A stretch of 64,000 bases of DNA from AC-38 sp033856025 (GCA_033856025.1 JAWVFQ010000037.1:1-64000), one strand, 5' to 3'; positions 8,135 through 16,431 are shown, numbered from the stretch's first letter. The notes: a model not told the origin generated them from the sequence alone. A program made the numbers and translations.

Positions 8135-10064
8135 GGCGTCACCTGGATCGCCTGGAGGTGGAAGTCGCTGAAGGTCGCGCCCGAGCACGTGATCGAGACG
8201 TCACCGGCCGTCGTCGTGGCGGTCCCCTGGAGGACGAACTGCGTGTAGGTGTCGGTGGCGAGCGACGCCTGCTGCGTCTCCAGCGCCGTGCCGTCGACGC
8301 TCAGGTTGCACGTCGCGGTCGCGCCCGGGTTCGCGTAGACCTGGACGTCGCCGACGATCGCGAGCGGCGTGCCCGACTGCCCCGTCGACAGCGTCAGCCC
8401 GGTGGGTCCGGCGCCGGAGGCGCCGAAGACGTGCGACGGGCCGGTGGCCCCGGTGGCCCCCGTCGGACCCGTCCCGGTCGCGCCGGTTGTGCCCTGCGCA
8501 CCAGGAGTCGTCTGGTCCGCGCCGGTGGGGCCCGTCGGGCCGGTCGGCGACGCACCCGTGGCGCCGCGTGGTCCCGGCGCCGTGCCGTCGGGGCCCGTCG
8601 CGCCAGTCGGACCCGTCGCACCGGTCACTCCGGTCGCGCCGGTCACGCTGGCGCCTGTGGCGCCGGTGGCACCGGTCGACCCGGTGGCGCCCGTGACCCC
8701 GGTGGCCCCCGTCGCGCCCGTCGCACCGTCAGAGCCGGTGGAACCAACGACGCCCGTGGAGCCCGTCGCTCCGGCAGCGCCAGCCGAGCCAGTGGCCCCC
8801 GTGGCGCCGGCCGCGCCCGTCGCGCCGGTGACGCCCTGGGATCCGGCCGCGCCCGCCACGCCCTCCACCCCTGCCGCGCCGGTTGCGCCGGTTGCGCCGG
8901 CGGCGCCCGTGGCGCCGGGGGCGCCCGCGCCGCCGCGCGGACCGCGCACACCCCGGTATCCGCGGAGACCCCGCGGGCCGCGGCGAGGAGTCTGCGCGGC
9001 GCCGGCCGTGGGCGACCCCTCCTGTCCGCGCAAACTGGTCGCGCCGGTATCGGCGGCCACGGCGGGCGCGTCGCCGCGGACGGCGCCGAGCGTGGCGAGG
9101 AGGCCACCGACGAGCCAGGCACGACGGTCGCGGACCAGGACGAGACGATTGTCGCGCATGACCGGCATCAGTTGATCGCGTCCAGGCTGATGGCTTGGAT
9201 CCGCAGGTCCGAGAAGGTGGCGCTGTTGGTGGCGAAGCACTGCACGCGCACCACGCCGCTGCCCGCCGCGGTGTCGGTGCCGACGAGCGTCAGCGTCTCG
9301 CCGCCGGTGTTGGCGACCGCACTCACCGGGACGGTGACCTGCTGGCCGTCGAGGATCGTCCCGTCGAGGGTCAGCTCGCAACGCGCCAGTCCGGTCGCGC
9401 CGGTGGCGCGGTCGACCTGCACGTTCGCGGTGATCGCGAGGTTCGCGCCGGGAGCCGTCGCGAGCGCCACGTTGGGCCCCGTCACGCCTGTGGCGCCCGA
9501 TGCCGAGGTATACATGTGCGTGTTGCCCGAAGGCCCCGTGGCGCCCGTCGGGCCCCCCACGCTCGCGCCGGTCGCGCCGGTCGGGCCGGGCATGTCGGCG
9601 CCGGTCGCGCCCGTAGGGCCCTTGGCGCCCTTCCCCCCGGCAAAGCCCTGGGGGCCGGTCGGCCCCGGCGCGCCCGTCGCGCCGGTCACGCCCTGCGCGC
9701 CCTGCGCACCGTCGGCCCCCGTGGGGCCGGGGGTCCCCGTGGCGCCGGTCCCGCCCGTGGCGCCGGTGGCACCGGTCGATCCGGTGGCGCCCGTAACACC
9801 CGTGGCCCCGGTGGCGCCCGTCGCGCCGGTCGAGCCGGTCGAGCCGGTCGCGCCGGTCGCCCCCGTCGCGCCGGCAGAACCGCTCGAGCCGGTGGCCCCG
9901 GTCGTGCCGCTCGCGCCCGTTGCCCCGCGGGCGCCGGCGGCGCCGACCGCCCCCACGGCGCCCTGCGCCCCAGTGGCACCGGTGGCTCCGGTGGCTCCCG
10001 CGGCTCCCCGGCGACCTGTGAACCCCCGCGGACCGCGACGGCCCCGAGGGCCTCGGGGACCGCG
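7438..10064 (-). repeat. Three collagen tracts of 9-bp (Gly-X-Y) periodicity
   Basis: Three blocks (about 9525-10064, 8440-8985 and 7438-7966), separated by the globular-domain and signal-peptide coding segments, have a strict 9-base period encoding Gly-X-Y, most often Gly-Ala-Thr. On the plus strand they appear as GCG/GTC/CCG-type repeats, reading Pro-Val-Ala in another frame. Low-complexity tracts of this kind are prone to slippage, so triplet number probably varies. Confidence 0.85.
8131..9168 (-). CDS. Collagen-like secreted protein B (second of three)
   Basis: A 345-residue paralogue of the flanking genes. The N-terminus MPVMRDNRLVLVRDRRAWLV carries a twin-arginine-like RR before the hydrophobic segment, so Tat export is possible. 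It continues with an Arg-rich stretch (RRGPRGLRGYRGVRGPRG), G-A-T triplets over about residues 80-243 with a few one-residue interruptions, and a C-terminal domain with Cys 287 and Cys 328 ending TFSDFHLQAIQVTP. The ATG at 9168 overlaps the upstream stop as TGATG. A second possible start is the in-frame ATG nine bases on. It shares its layout with proteins A and C, so a mixed trimer is possible. Confidence 0.87.
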   Translation of the reverse strand: MPVMRDNRLVLVRDRRAWLVGGLLATLGAVRGDAPAVAADTGATSLRGQEGSPTAGAAQTPRRGPRGLRGYRGVRGPRGGAGAPGATGAAGATGATGAAGVEGVAGAAGSQGVTGATGAAGATGATGSAGAAGATGSTGVVGSTGSDGATGATGATGVTGATGSTGATGATGASVTGATGVTGATGPTGATGPDGTAPGPRGATGASPTGPTGPTGADQTTPGAQGTTGATGTGPTGATGATGPSHVFGASGAGPTGLTLSTGQSGTPLAIVGDVQVYANPGATATCNLSVDGTALETQQASLATDTYTQFVLQGTATTTAGDVSITCSGATFSDFHLQAIQVTP

Positions 10065-10280
10065 AACCACCGCGCTGGTCCGAGCCTGGGCCGCACCAGC
10101 GATGCGCGGCGGCGCGGAGCCCGCGCGCGCCTGGCTGTCGGCCGCGGCGGGGTCGGCCTTCAGCGGCACCGCGAGCATGCCGATCGCGACGATCCCGAAG
10201 CAGCTCCTCCACCGCCCCGTTCCACTGATCTTCCACCGTACGGGCGTGTCGAATTCCAAGGCCGCGCGAAGATAGACCAT
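9168..10280 (-). CDS. Collagen-like secreted protein A (first of operon)
   Basis: A 370-residue protein. A hydrophobic export segment lies at about residues 25-41, after an unusually long N-region, so the true start may be downstream. Residues 73-252 are Gly-X-Y triplets, opening with RGPRGPRGRRGPRG and then mostly G-A-T, with brief breaks near residues 229 and 241. The C-terminal domain (253-370) has Cys 301 and Cys 348 and ends ATFSDLRIQAISL, almost the same as protein B. It is the first gene of the collagen-glycosyltransferase operon and starts only 33 bases from a divergent lipoprotein gene, so the promoters must overlap in that gap or lie in coding sequence. Confidence 0.85.
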   Translation of the reverse strand: MVYLRAALEFDTPVRWKISGTGRWRSCFGIVAIGMLAVPLKADPAAADSQARAGSAPPRIAGAAQARTSAVVRGPRGPRGRRGPRGFTGRRGAAGATGATGATGAQGAVGAVGAAGARGATGASGTTGATGSSGSAGATGATGATGSTGSTGATGATGATGVTGATGSTGATGATGGTGATGTPGPTGADGAQGAQGVTGATGAPGPTGPQGFAGGKGAKGPTGATGADMPGPTGATGASVGGPTGATGPSGNTHMYTSASGATGVTGPNVALATAPGANLAITANVQVDRATGATGLARCELTLDGTILDGQQVTVPVSAVANTGGETLTLVGTDTAAGSGVVRVQCFATNSATFSDLRIQAISLDAIN

Positions 10281-10313
10281 TAGTCAGGGAATTGCTATAG
10301 GTTGACGACAACT

Positions 10314-10631
10314 ATGCGCTCGAAAGTTCTCATCTGTGGTCTGCTCGGTGGGCTCATCGCTCCCGCCCTCACGGGGTGCGGGTCCGACGAGCGCAAGATC
10401 CTCGACACCGAGCGCATCGAGCGGGCGATCCAGGACACGATCTTCCAGAAGCGCCATATCCGCGCTCAGGTCTCCTGCCCCGCCGGTACAGAGCAGAAGA
10501 AGGGCGTGCGGTTCACGTGCACCGCGACGTATCCGCGCGGTAGGAACCCGTTCGTTGTCACGCAGGACGATGACCGCGGAGCCGTGCACTACGAGGGCAT
10601 CGCCGCCGGCGGCGCACCCGCCGCCCCCTAG
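10314..10631 (+). CDS. DUF4333-type lipoprotein
   Basis: A 105-residue protein that starts MRSKVLICGLLGGLIAPALTG and continues into a Cys-Gly-Ser, a clear lipobox (LTGC). The mature part has the DUF4333 pattern found in actinobacterial surface lipoproteins: I-Q-D-T-I near the start, VSCPAGTEQKKGVRFTCTAT with two Cys that probably form a disulphide, and a closing hydrophobic strand. Function is unknown; the fold resembles small periplasmic binding domains. A TTG at 10302 would add four residues, but the ATG gives the better signal peptide. Divergent from the collagen operon. Confidence 0.82.
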   Translation: MRSKVLICGLLGGLIAPALTGCGSDERKILDTERIERAIQDTIFQKRHIRAQVSCPAGTEQKKGVRFTCTATYPRGRNPFVVTQDDDRGAVHYEGIAAGGAPAAP

Positions 10632-10685
10632 AAGGTCCGTACCTGCTGCGCCGGCCATTGCCCGGAACAACGCGCCGCACCGCGC

Positions 10686-11360
10686 TTATGTGACTATGAC
10701 TCCGCCCAGCAGCAGCTTCACCTGGATGTCCAGCACCGCGGGCTGCAGTTCGGCCAGGCCCTCGGCTCCGGCGGCGGTGAGGCGATCGGTGACCAGCTCG
10801 TTGATCGCGCCGACGCAGGCGCGGAAGACGTAGGGCTGCAGGTCGGGCAGCGCGGGCAGGTCGCGCCGGGCGGCGGCGTGGGCGTCGGCGAGCTGGCGGG
10901 CGAAGCGCGCGTGGACCTCGGCTCGGCGCGCCAGCGCCGGCGGGCCCGCGGCCAGGACCTCCACCAGGAAGGTGCGCGCGAGCGACGGGTTGGCCTCCAG
11001 CATCTCCAGGTACGCCGTCGTTCCGGCCTGCGCCGCGCCGATCCAGTCGGGCGCCGCGGCCTGGATGGCCTCGTCGATCCCCTCCATGAGCAGCTCGACG
11101 CCCACGTCGTAGGCGGCGAGGAAGCACTCCTCCTTGTTGGCGAACTGCTCGTAGAACGTCTTGCGCGAGACCCCGGCCCGCTCGATCACGTCGGCCACCG
11201 CCACGCGCGCGTAGCCCTTCTCGGCCACCGCGTCCGCCATGGCGGCGAGCAGGCGCTCGCGCTGGGACTCCCAGACCACCTGGCGCGAGGCGGCGTGGCG
11301 CCCGCGCGGCAGGACGGCGCGGGCCTCGCTCGTCGGTCCGGTTTGGGGGTTGTAACTCAT
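10686..11360 (-). CDS. TetR-family regulator of the adjacent monooxygenase
   Basis: A 224-residue TetR protein. The N-terminal helix-turn-helix reads VAVADVIERAGVSRKTFYEQF (about residues 58-78), followed by a variable ligand-binding region. The ATG at 11360 gives a 30-residue basic lead before the HTH; an upstream in-frame start at 11378 would fall inside the operator region. The gene diverges from a Baeyer-Villiger-type monooxygenase with only 58 bases between starts, and two palindromes occupy that gap. It most likely represses both genes and is released by a substrate of the monooxygenase. Confidence 0.88.
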   Translation of the reverse strand: MSYNPQTGPTSEARAVLPRGRHAASRQVVWESQRERLLAAMADAVAEKGYARVAVADVIERAGVSRKTFYEQFANKEECFLAAYDVGVELLMEGIDEAIQAAAPDWIGAAQAGTTAYLEMLEANPSLARTFLVEVLAAGPPALARRAEVHARFARQLADAHAAARRDLPALPDLQPYVFRACVGAINELVTDRLTAAGAEGLAELQPAVLDIQVKLLLGGVIVT

Positions 11361-11396
11361 GGGAACAACAGTGTACACTCGAAAACAGCGCTGTTT
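11350..11396 (+). promoter_or_regulatory. Promoter and double palindromic operator between TetR and monooxygenase genes
   Basis: Read on the plus strand, TTGTAA (11350-11355) and TACACT (11374-11379) are 18 bases apart and form a plausible -35/-10 pair for the monooxygenase. Two perfect palindromes lie over and behind it: AGTGTACACT (11370-11379), covering the -10, and AAACAGCGCTGTTT (11383-11396). These are the obvious sites for the adjacent TetR protein. Binding has not been shown. Confidence 0.6.
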
Positions 11397-11418
11397 CTAC
11401 GAAGGGGACGAGACCGCC

Positions 11419-12945
11419 ATGGACACCCAGCAGCACACGCGCATCGCCATCGTCGGGACGGGGTTCGGCGGACTGGGAATGGCCATCCGGCTCAAGCGCG
11501 ACGGCGTCGAGGACTTCGTCGTCCTGGAGCGCGGATCCGACGTGGGCGGCACCTGGCGCGACAACACCTACCCCGGCGCGGCCTGCGACGTGCCCTCGCG
11601 CCTGTACTCCTTCTCCTTCGCGCCCAACGCGGACTGGAGCCGTTCCTTCTCGCCCCAGAACGAGATCCTCGACTACCTGCGCGACTGCGCGCGGCGCTAC
11701 GGCGTCCTCCCCCACATCCGCTTCCAGACGACCGTCCAGAGCGCCGAGTGGGACGACGCCGCGCAGCGCTGGCGGATCGCCACCAGCGCCGGCGAGCTGA
11801 CCGCCGACGCGCTGGTCTCCGCCAGCGGTGGGCTCAGCGACCCCAAGACGCCCGACATCCCGGGCATCGAGGACTTCCGCGGCGAGATCTTCCACTCCGC
11901 CGCCTGGAACCACGACCACGACCTGACGGGCGAGCGCGTGGCGGTCGTGGGCACCGGCGCCTCGGCGATCCAGGTCGTGCCGGCGATCCAGCCCGAGGTC
12001 GGCCACCTCGACCTCTACCAGCGCACCCCGGCCTGGGTCATCCCCCGCAACGACCGCGACTTCAGCCGGGTCGAGCGCGTCCTCTACCGCCGCGTCCCGG
12101 GGCTCCAGCGCCTCGCCCGCGCCGCGATCTACTGGAGCCGCGAGCTCTACGTCCTGGGCTTCACCCGCCACCGCTGGCTCATGAAGGGCCCCGAGCGCCT
12201 GGCCCGCCGGATGCTCAAGGCGCAGGTGCCCGACCGCGAGCTGCGGCGCCGGCTCACGCCGGACTACGCCATCGGCTGCAAGCGGATCCTCATCTCCAGC
12301 GACTACTACCGCGCGCTGGCGCAGCCCAACGCGGACGTGGTCACGAGCCCGATCGCCGAGGTGCGCGAGCGCTCCGTCGTGACGGCCGACGGCCGCGAGC
12401 GCCCCACGGACACCATCGTCTTCGCCACCGGCTTCCAGGTCACGCCCCCTCCCATCACCCGCCACGTCCGCGGGCGCGACGGCACCACCCTGGCCGACCA
12501 CTGGCGCGCGGGCGGGATGCAGGCCCACCGCGGGACGACCGTCGCCGGCTTCCCCAACCTGTTCTTGATCGTCGGCCCCAACACCGGCCTGGGCCACACC
12601 TCGATCGTGCACGTCATCGAGTCCCAGATCCAGTACGTGCGCGAGGCGCTGCGCACGCTGGAGCGCACCGGCGCCGCCGCGCTCGAGCCGCGCCAGGACG
12701 CCCAGGACCGCTGGAACGCCCGCGTGCAGCGCGATCTCGAGGGGTCGGTGTGGCAGGCCGGCGGGTGCGCCAGCTGGTACCTGGACGACCACGGCCGCAA
12801 CACGACGCTGTGGCCGGGCTACACCTTCCGGCTGCGCGCGCTGCTGCGCGAGTTCGACGCGCCCAACTACACGCTCGAGGCACGCCGCCCCGCGGCGGCC
12901 CCCGAGCCCGGGCCGCGACACCGGCCCGAGCCGGTCCCCGCCTAG
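11419..12945 (+). CDS. Flavin-containing Baeyer-Villiger-type monooxygenase
   Basis: A 508-residue FAD/NADPH monooxygenase that would insert oxygen into a ketone to give an ester or lactone. IVGTGFGGLG (residues 11-20) is the FAD site, and GTGASA near residue 178 is the NADPH Rossmann motif. Between them residues 153-163 read FRGEIFHSAAW, matching the class B fingerprint FxGxxxHxxxW. The ATG at 11419 follows the purine-rich GAAGGGGA and starts eight residues before the first strand. Probably controlled by the divergent TetR gene. Its stop interlocks with the convergent gene in CTAG (12942-12945). The substrate is unknown. Confidence 0.92.
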   Translation: MDTQQHTRIAIVGTGFGGLGMAIRLKRDGVEDFVVLERGSDVGGTWRDNTYPGAACDVPSRLYSFSFAPNADWSRSFSPQNEILDYLRDCARRYGVLPHIRFQTTVQSAEWDDAAQRWRIATSAGELTADALVSASGGLSDPKTPDIPGIEDFRGEIFHSAAWNHDHDLTGERVAVVGTGASAIQVVPAIQPEVGHLDLYQRTPAWVIPRNDRDFSRVERVLYRRVPGLQRLARAAIYWSRELYVLGFTRHRWLMKGPERLARRMLKAQVPDRELRRRLTPDYAIGCKRILISSDYYRALAQPNADVVTSPIAEVRERSVVTADGRERPTDTIVFATGFQVTPPPITRHVRGRDGTTLADHWRAGGMQAHRGTTVAGFPNLFLIVGPNTGLGHTSIVHVIESQIQYVREALRTLERTGAAALEPRQDAQDRWNARVQRDLEGSVWQAGGCASWYLDDHGRNTTLWPGYTFRLRALLREFDAPNYTLEARRPAAAPEPGPRHRPEPVPA

Positions 12946-15389
12946 CGCAGGCCGGCCAGGCGCAGGTACGAGCGCAGCCGCGCCGGCGTGCGCGCCGCCT
13001 CGGCCGAGGCGACGGCGACGTAGCGCACGTGCCCGCGGCGCACGCCGAAGACCAGACGCGCGCCCGAGCGCAGCCGTCGCGCCCTCACGTCCGCGGTCCC
13101 GAACCGCGCGGCCTTCCCGCGCAGCAGCCGCACCGGCTGCCCGACGCCGACGTGCAGGGCCTTGTGGCCCGGCGCCGTGCTGGCGATCAGGCCGACGCGC
13201 TGGCCCGGCGTGAAGGCGACCACCGCGCGGTAGCGGGCGTCCTGCAGCGTGTTGGGGCCCTTGACGCAGTAGGTCCACGTCCGCCCGCGCGTCCGCGGCT
13301 GCCCGCCGCTGCGCAGCGCCTGGTCGGGCGTCGAGTCCAGGCGCACCCGGTTGGCGCCGGTGGCGGTGAAGATCCCGCGGTGCGAGCGGCACTCCGGGCC
13401 CGGCACGCCGTCCGCGCGCTCCCACATCTGCAGGTAGGCCTCGGCGCCACGCTGCAGGTCGTCGATCATCTCCTGCCCGGCCAGGTGGCGGACGTCCTCG
13501 ATGTAGTCGGGATACAGGCCGTACTGCGCGACGCCGTCCTGGTTGATGTCCCACACCCGCTGGCCCGAGTGCGCACGGTCGAGCGTCACCGACCCGTCGG
13601 GCGACTTGAAGGGATAGGTCACCGGGTTGGGGCCGTTGCGGGGGCCGCCCTGCGTCCCGAATCCGCCGGCGTCGGCGCCCCACCCGAACCCGAAGACGTA
13701 CTTCGGGTCGCGCATCGGCTTGATCGCCTTCCAGTTGCGGACGAAGCTCGTGGCCGAGTTCGGCTTGGGGATGACGAGGCCGCCGAGCTTGAAGATCCGC
13801 GGGAAGGCGTCGGGAGTGCTCCAGCTGTGGCTGGAGATGACGCCGGAGTAGCGCTTGCTCTCCAGGATGGAGAGCACGTTGTTGCGCGCGAGGACCCCGA
13901 GGTGGTCGGGGTCGACGATCATCTTCTTGTCCATCATCCGGCGGACGAGGTGCTCGCCGAGCTGCGTCAGGCCCTTGGTGTTGCAGTGAGGCGGATCGGG
14001 ATACAGCGGCAGCGTCCCCGGCGGCAGGAACGACTGGATGATGTTGCCGGCCAGCGAGTCGCCGCCGGTCCCCGGCGCCGTGGCCTGCGGCTCGTCGCTG
14101 GCCTGGTGCATCGGGTCGCGCGGGTTCGCGGGACAGGTCTGGAAGCGCCAGTAGTGCCCGGTCGCGTAGCGGTTGCCCTGGTTGACGATCAGCCCGGTGT
14201 TCCCGGCGTCGCCCGCCACGCCGCCCAGGGCGTTGTCGAACTTGTTGATCAGCTCCATGTCGCGCACGCCCATCCCGTGCACGAGGTCGAGCAGGCGGTC
14301 GATCTGCGCGGTGCTGCACTGGGGGACGTCGTTGGTCTCGCCGCAGTCGAAGAGCTTGGACACCTCGATCCCCAGGACGACGGCGAGCTTGCCCTGGTTG
14401 ACCACGCGTCGCGCCTCGTACGGGTTGGTGACGATCCGGAACCAGCCCTTCCCCGGGCCGCCGTACTGCGCGTCGATGTAGTCCTGGAACTCGTGGGTGC
14501 TGTGCCACTGGCGGATCACGCTCTCCATCTCGTTGCAGCTGTTCTGCTTGAGGGGATAGACCTCACAGAGCACGGCGTTCTCCACGAGCAGGTTCACGTA
14601 GACCCGCAGACCGCCGCGCCAGGCGCGCTCCAGCCACTTCCAGTAGGTCTGCTCGTGCACGACCGACCCGTGGTTGGGCCAGTCCTTGAAGGTCGGCCAG
14701 CCGACGGGATCGTGTGCGGTCTGACCGGCGTAGACGGTGTCCACGCCGTTGACCGCGCCGTTGCCGGGGTAGTGCTCGGGGCAGTCGACCAGCGCGTAGG
14801 GAGCGCCGAAGCGGTGCCACGGCCGCCCGCAGTGGACCTTCCCGCCCAGGAACTGCCAGGCCATCAGGTGCATGTGGGCCTCGACCATCCCCTTCGACTC
14901 GCCGTACGAGAGCGGAGCGCGGTACGGGGTGCCGGTGGCGTTGACGTCGACCTCCGGGTACTCGGGACAGCCCTGCGCCGGCGCGAAGGTGAAGCGCCCG
15001 GCGGCGCCGGGGTCGACCAGGACGAGCGCGCCGGCGGCGTTGGTGGCCAGGGCCTTCTTGAGGGACGGCAGCGTGAGCTTGAACGCGTTGCCGTCCACGT
15101 CGACCCGCCAGTCCGCGGCGTCGGTCGCCTCCGTCGCGGCCGTGACCAGGTTGGTCGTGTCGTTGCCCGTCAGGAAGTCGCGCTTGACGCCATAGAGCAG
15201 GTAGCTGCCGAGATCGGTGGCCTGCATCCGGAAGGGTCCGGAGTCCGTCGCGACCAGGCGCCCGAGCGACTCCGAGCGCAGCCCGTAGCAGCCGTGCACC
15301 AGCTCGTAGCGCGAGTCCGCGGTGAGCGCGGACGCCGACGCAGGGACGAGCAGCGCGCACAGCGCCGCCGCGGCCGCCGCGCGGCGCAT
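12942..15389 (-). CDS. Large secreted metallohydrolase-like protein (M19-like barrel)
   Basis: An 815-residue exported protein with a signal peptide (MRRAAAAAALCALLVPASAS). A beta-rich N-terminal region (about 25-150) precedes a probable TIM-barrel hydrolase. Motifs resembling the metal-binding dipeptidase/amidohydrolase fold are E-A-H-M-H-L near residue 170, IVDPDHLG and VISSHSW, in the order expected for membrane-dipeptidase-like enzymes. Several Cys pairs suggest disulphides. A small C-terminal beta domain follows. Related actinobacterial proteins are often annotated only as coagulation factor 5/8 type-like proteins. The substrate cannot be told from sequence. The start was chosen at the signal peptide; the frame stays open far upstream but without coding character. 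Confidence 0.75.
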   Translation of the reverse strand: MRRAAAAAALCALLVPASASALTADSRYELVHGCYGLRSESLGRLVATDSGPFRMQATDLGSYLLYGVKRDFLTGNDTTNLVTAATEATDAADWRVDVDGNAFKLTLPSLKKALATNAAGALVLVDPGAAGRFTFAPAQGCPEYPEVDVNATGTPYRAPLSYGESKGMVEAHMHLMAWQFLGGKVHCGRPWHRFGAPYALVDCPEHYPGNGAVNGVDTVYAGQTAHDPVGWPTFKDWPNHGSVVHEQTYWKWLERAWRGGLRVYVNLLVENAVLCEVYPLKQNSCNEMESVIRQWHSTHEFQDYIDAQYGGPGKGWFRIVTNPYEARRVVNQGKLAVVLGIEVSKLFDCGETNDVPQCSTAQIDRLLDLVHGMGVRDMELINKFDNALGGVAGDAGNTGLIVNQGNRYATGHYWRFQTCPANPRDPMHQASDEPQATAPGTGGDSLAGNIIQSFLPPGTLPLYPDPPHCNTKGLTQLGEHLVRRMMDKKMIVDPDHLGVLARNNVLSILESKRYSGVISSHSWSTPDAFPRIFKLGGLVIPKPNSATSFVRNWKAIKPMRDPKYVFGFGWGADAGGFGTQGGPRNGPNPVTYPFKSPDGSVTLDRAHSGQRVWDINQDGVAQYGLYPDYIEDVRHLAGQEMIDDLQRGAEAYLQMWERADGVPGPECRSHRGIFTATGANRVRLDSTPDQALRSGGQPRTRGRTWTYCVKGPNTLQDARYRAVVAFTPGQRVGLIASTAPGHKALHVGVGQPVRLLRGKAARFGTADVRARRLRSGARLVFGVRRGHVRYVAVASAEAARTPARLRSYLRLAGLR

Positions 15390-15468
15390 CCGGCGCCGCG
15401 TTTTGCGTGTCCCCAAGCTCACCTGAAGACGATTCAACCACCCCGGCCAAGGGGAGGGCGTCGGTACC

Positions 15469-16386
15469 GTGTCGCGCATGGCCTTCTCGGACCCCGATGT
15501 GCTGGTGCTCGGCGGCGGCGGCATCCTCGGCGAGGCATGGATGAGCGCGCTGCTGGCCGGCGCGACGGAGGCGTCGGGATGGGACCCGCGCGAGTGCGAG
15601 GGCTTCGTCGGGACGTCGGCGGGCTCGATCGTCGCGGCGGCCCTGGCCGCGGGCGTCGACCCGCGCGAGCGGCTCGGCGAGCTGCCCGAGCCGCCGGCCG
15701 TGAGCGCCGAGGCGGTGGAGGCGGGCGGGCTGCGCCGGGCGCTGGAGGCCGGCCTGGCCGCCGGCGGCGCCGCGGCCGCGCCGCTCGTGGCGCTGGGGCT
15801 GCGCTCGACCGCGCCGGGCGGGGCGCTGGTCCGCCGCGCCGCGCTGTCGCGTGTCCCCGAGGGCCGGCGGTCGCTGGCCGCGCTGGGCCGGGAGGTGGAC
15901 CGCGCCGGCGCGAGCTTCGACGGGCGCCTCGCCGTCTCGACCGTGGAGTTCGAGAGCGGCCGCCGCGTGATGTTCGGCCAGCCGGGCGCGCCCGCGGCGT
16001 CCGTCGGCGACGCCGTGCAGGCGTCGTGCGCGATCCCGGGCGTGTTCCGGCCCGTGCGCATCGGCGACCGGCGCTACGTGGACGGCGGCGTGTGGAGTCC
16101 GACCAGCCTGGACCGCGCGCCCGCCTCCCGCGGCACGGGGGTGCTGTGCCTGAACCCGACGGGCTCGGTCCGCGCGCTCGGCGTGCTGTCGCGCTCGGTC
16201 GCGGCGGTCGAGGCGCTGGCGCTGGAGCGCCGGGGCGCCCGGGTGCGGATCGTGGCGCCGGACGCCGCGTCGGTGGCGGCGATCGGCCCGAACCTCATGG
16301 ACCCGCGCCCGCGCGCGAAGGTGATCGCCGCCGGCCTGGCCCAGGGCCGCGCCCTGGCGGGCCGCCGCGCCCGCCGCGCGGCGTAG
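15469..16386 (+). CDS. Patatin-like phospholipase
   Basis: A 305-residue patatin-family acyl hydrolase, probably cytoplasmic or membrane-peripheral. The oxyanion loop GGGGILGE lies near residue 16, the nucleophile Ser is in GTSAGS near residue 49 and the catalytic Asp is in VDGGVWSP near residue 205, so the Ser-Asp dyad is complete. The GTG at 15469 was taken; an ATG nine bases on is equally possible and both sit behind GGGAGGG. It diverges from the large secreted hydrolase gene with about 80 bases between. The lipid substrate is unknown. Confidence 0.88.
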   Translation: MSRMAFSDPDVLVLGGGGILGEAWMSALLAGATEASGWDPRECEGFVGTSAGSIVAAALAAGVDPRERLGELPEPPAVSAEAVEAGGLRRALEAGLAAGGAAAAPLVALGLRSTAPGGALVRRAALSRVPEGRRSLAALGREVDRAGASFDGRLAVSTVEFESGRRVMFGQPGAPAASVGDAVQASCAIPGVFRPVRIGDRRYVDGGVWSPTSLDRAPASRGTGVLCLNPTGSVRALGVLSRSVAAVEALALERRGARVRIVAPDAASVAAIGPNLMDPRPRAKVIAAGLAQGRALAGRRARRAA

Positions 16387-16405
16387 GTACGAGGCGGGCG
16401 GGGCG

Positions 16406-16431
16406 CTTCAACCGGCTGCCGGTGCGGGTAG
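16406..16431 (+). promoter_or_regulatory. Possible sigma-B-type promoter
   Basis: CTTCAA (16406-16411) and GGGTAG (16426-16431), 14 bases apart, resemble the GNNT/GGGTA pattern of actinobacterial stress sigma factors (sigma-B/F group). It lies about 30 bases ahead of the start of a small Rho-N-domain gene of a kind often stress-induced. Pattern match by eye only. Confidence 0.35.

Noticed and set aside
7438..10064. Possible CRISPR array or tandem satellite because of regular repeats
   Set aside because: The period is 9 bases and in frame with Gly-X-Y coding; there are no 25-40 base repeats with unique spacers and no cas genes.
7399..10275. Long plus-strand open frames rich in Pro-Val-Ala and Arg repeats over the collagen genes
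   Set aside because: They are the complement of the G-A-T triplets; no signal peptide, no start context and no end domain. The minus strand has signals, a Gly every third residue and folded end domains.
10301..10312. GTTG-ACGA-CAAC inverted repeat between the collagen operon and the lipoprotein gene
   Set aside because: Only 4-bp arms, easily chance. The 33-base gap must contain divergent promoters, but no convincing boxes were found.
15370..16061. Upstream extension of the M19-like protein to 1039 residues
   Set aside because: The extra N-terminus is Ser/Arg/Pro-rich shadow of the patatin gene; the signal peptide at 15389 marks the true start.
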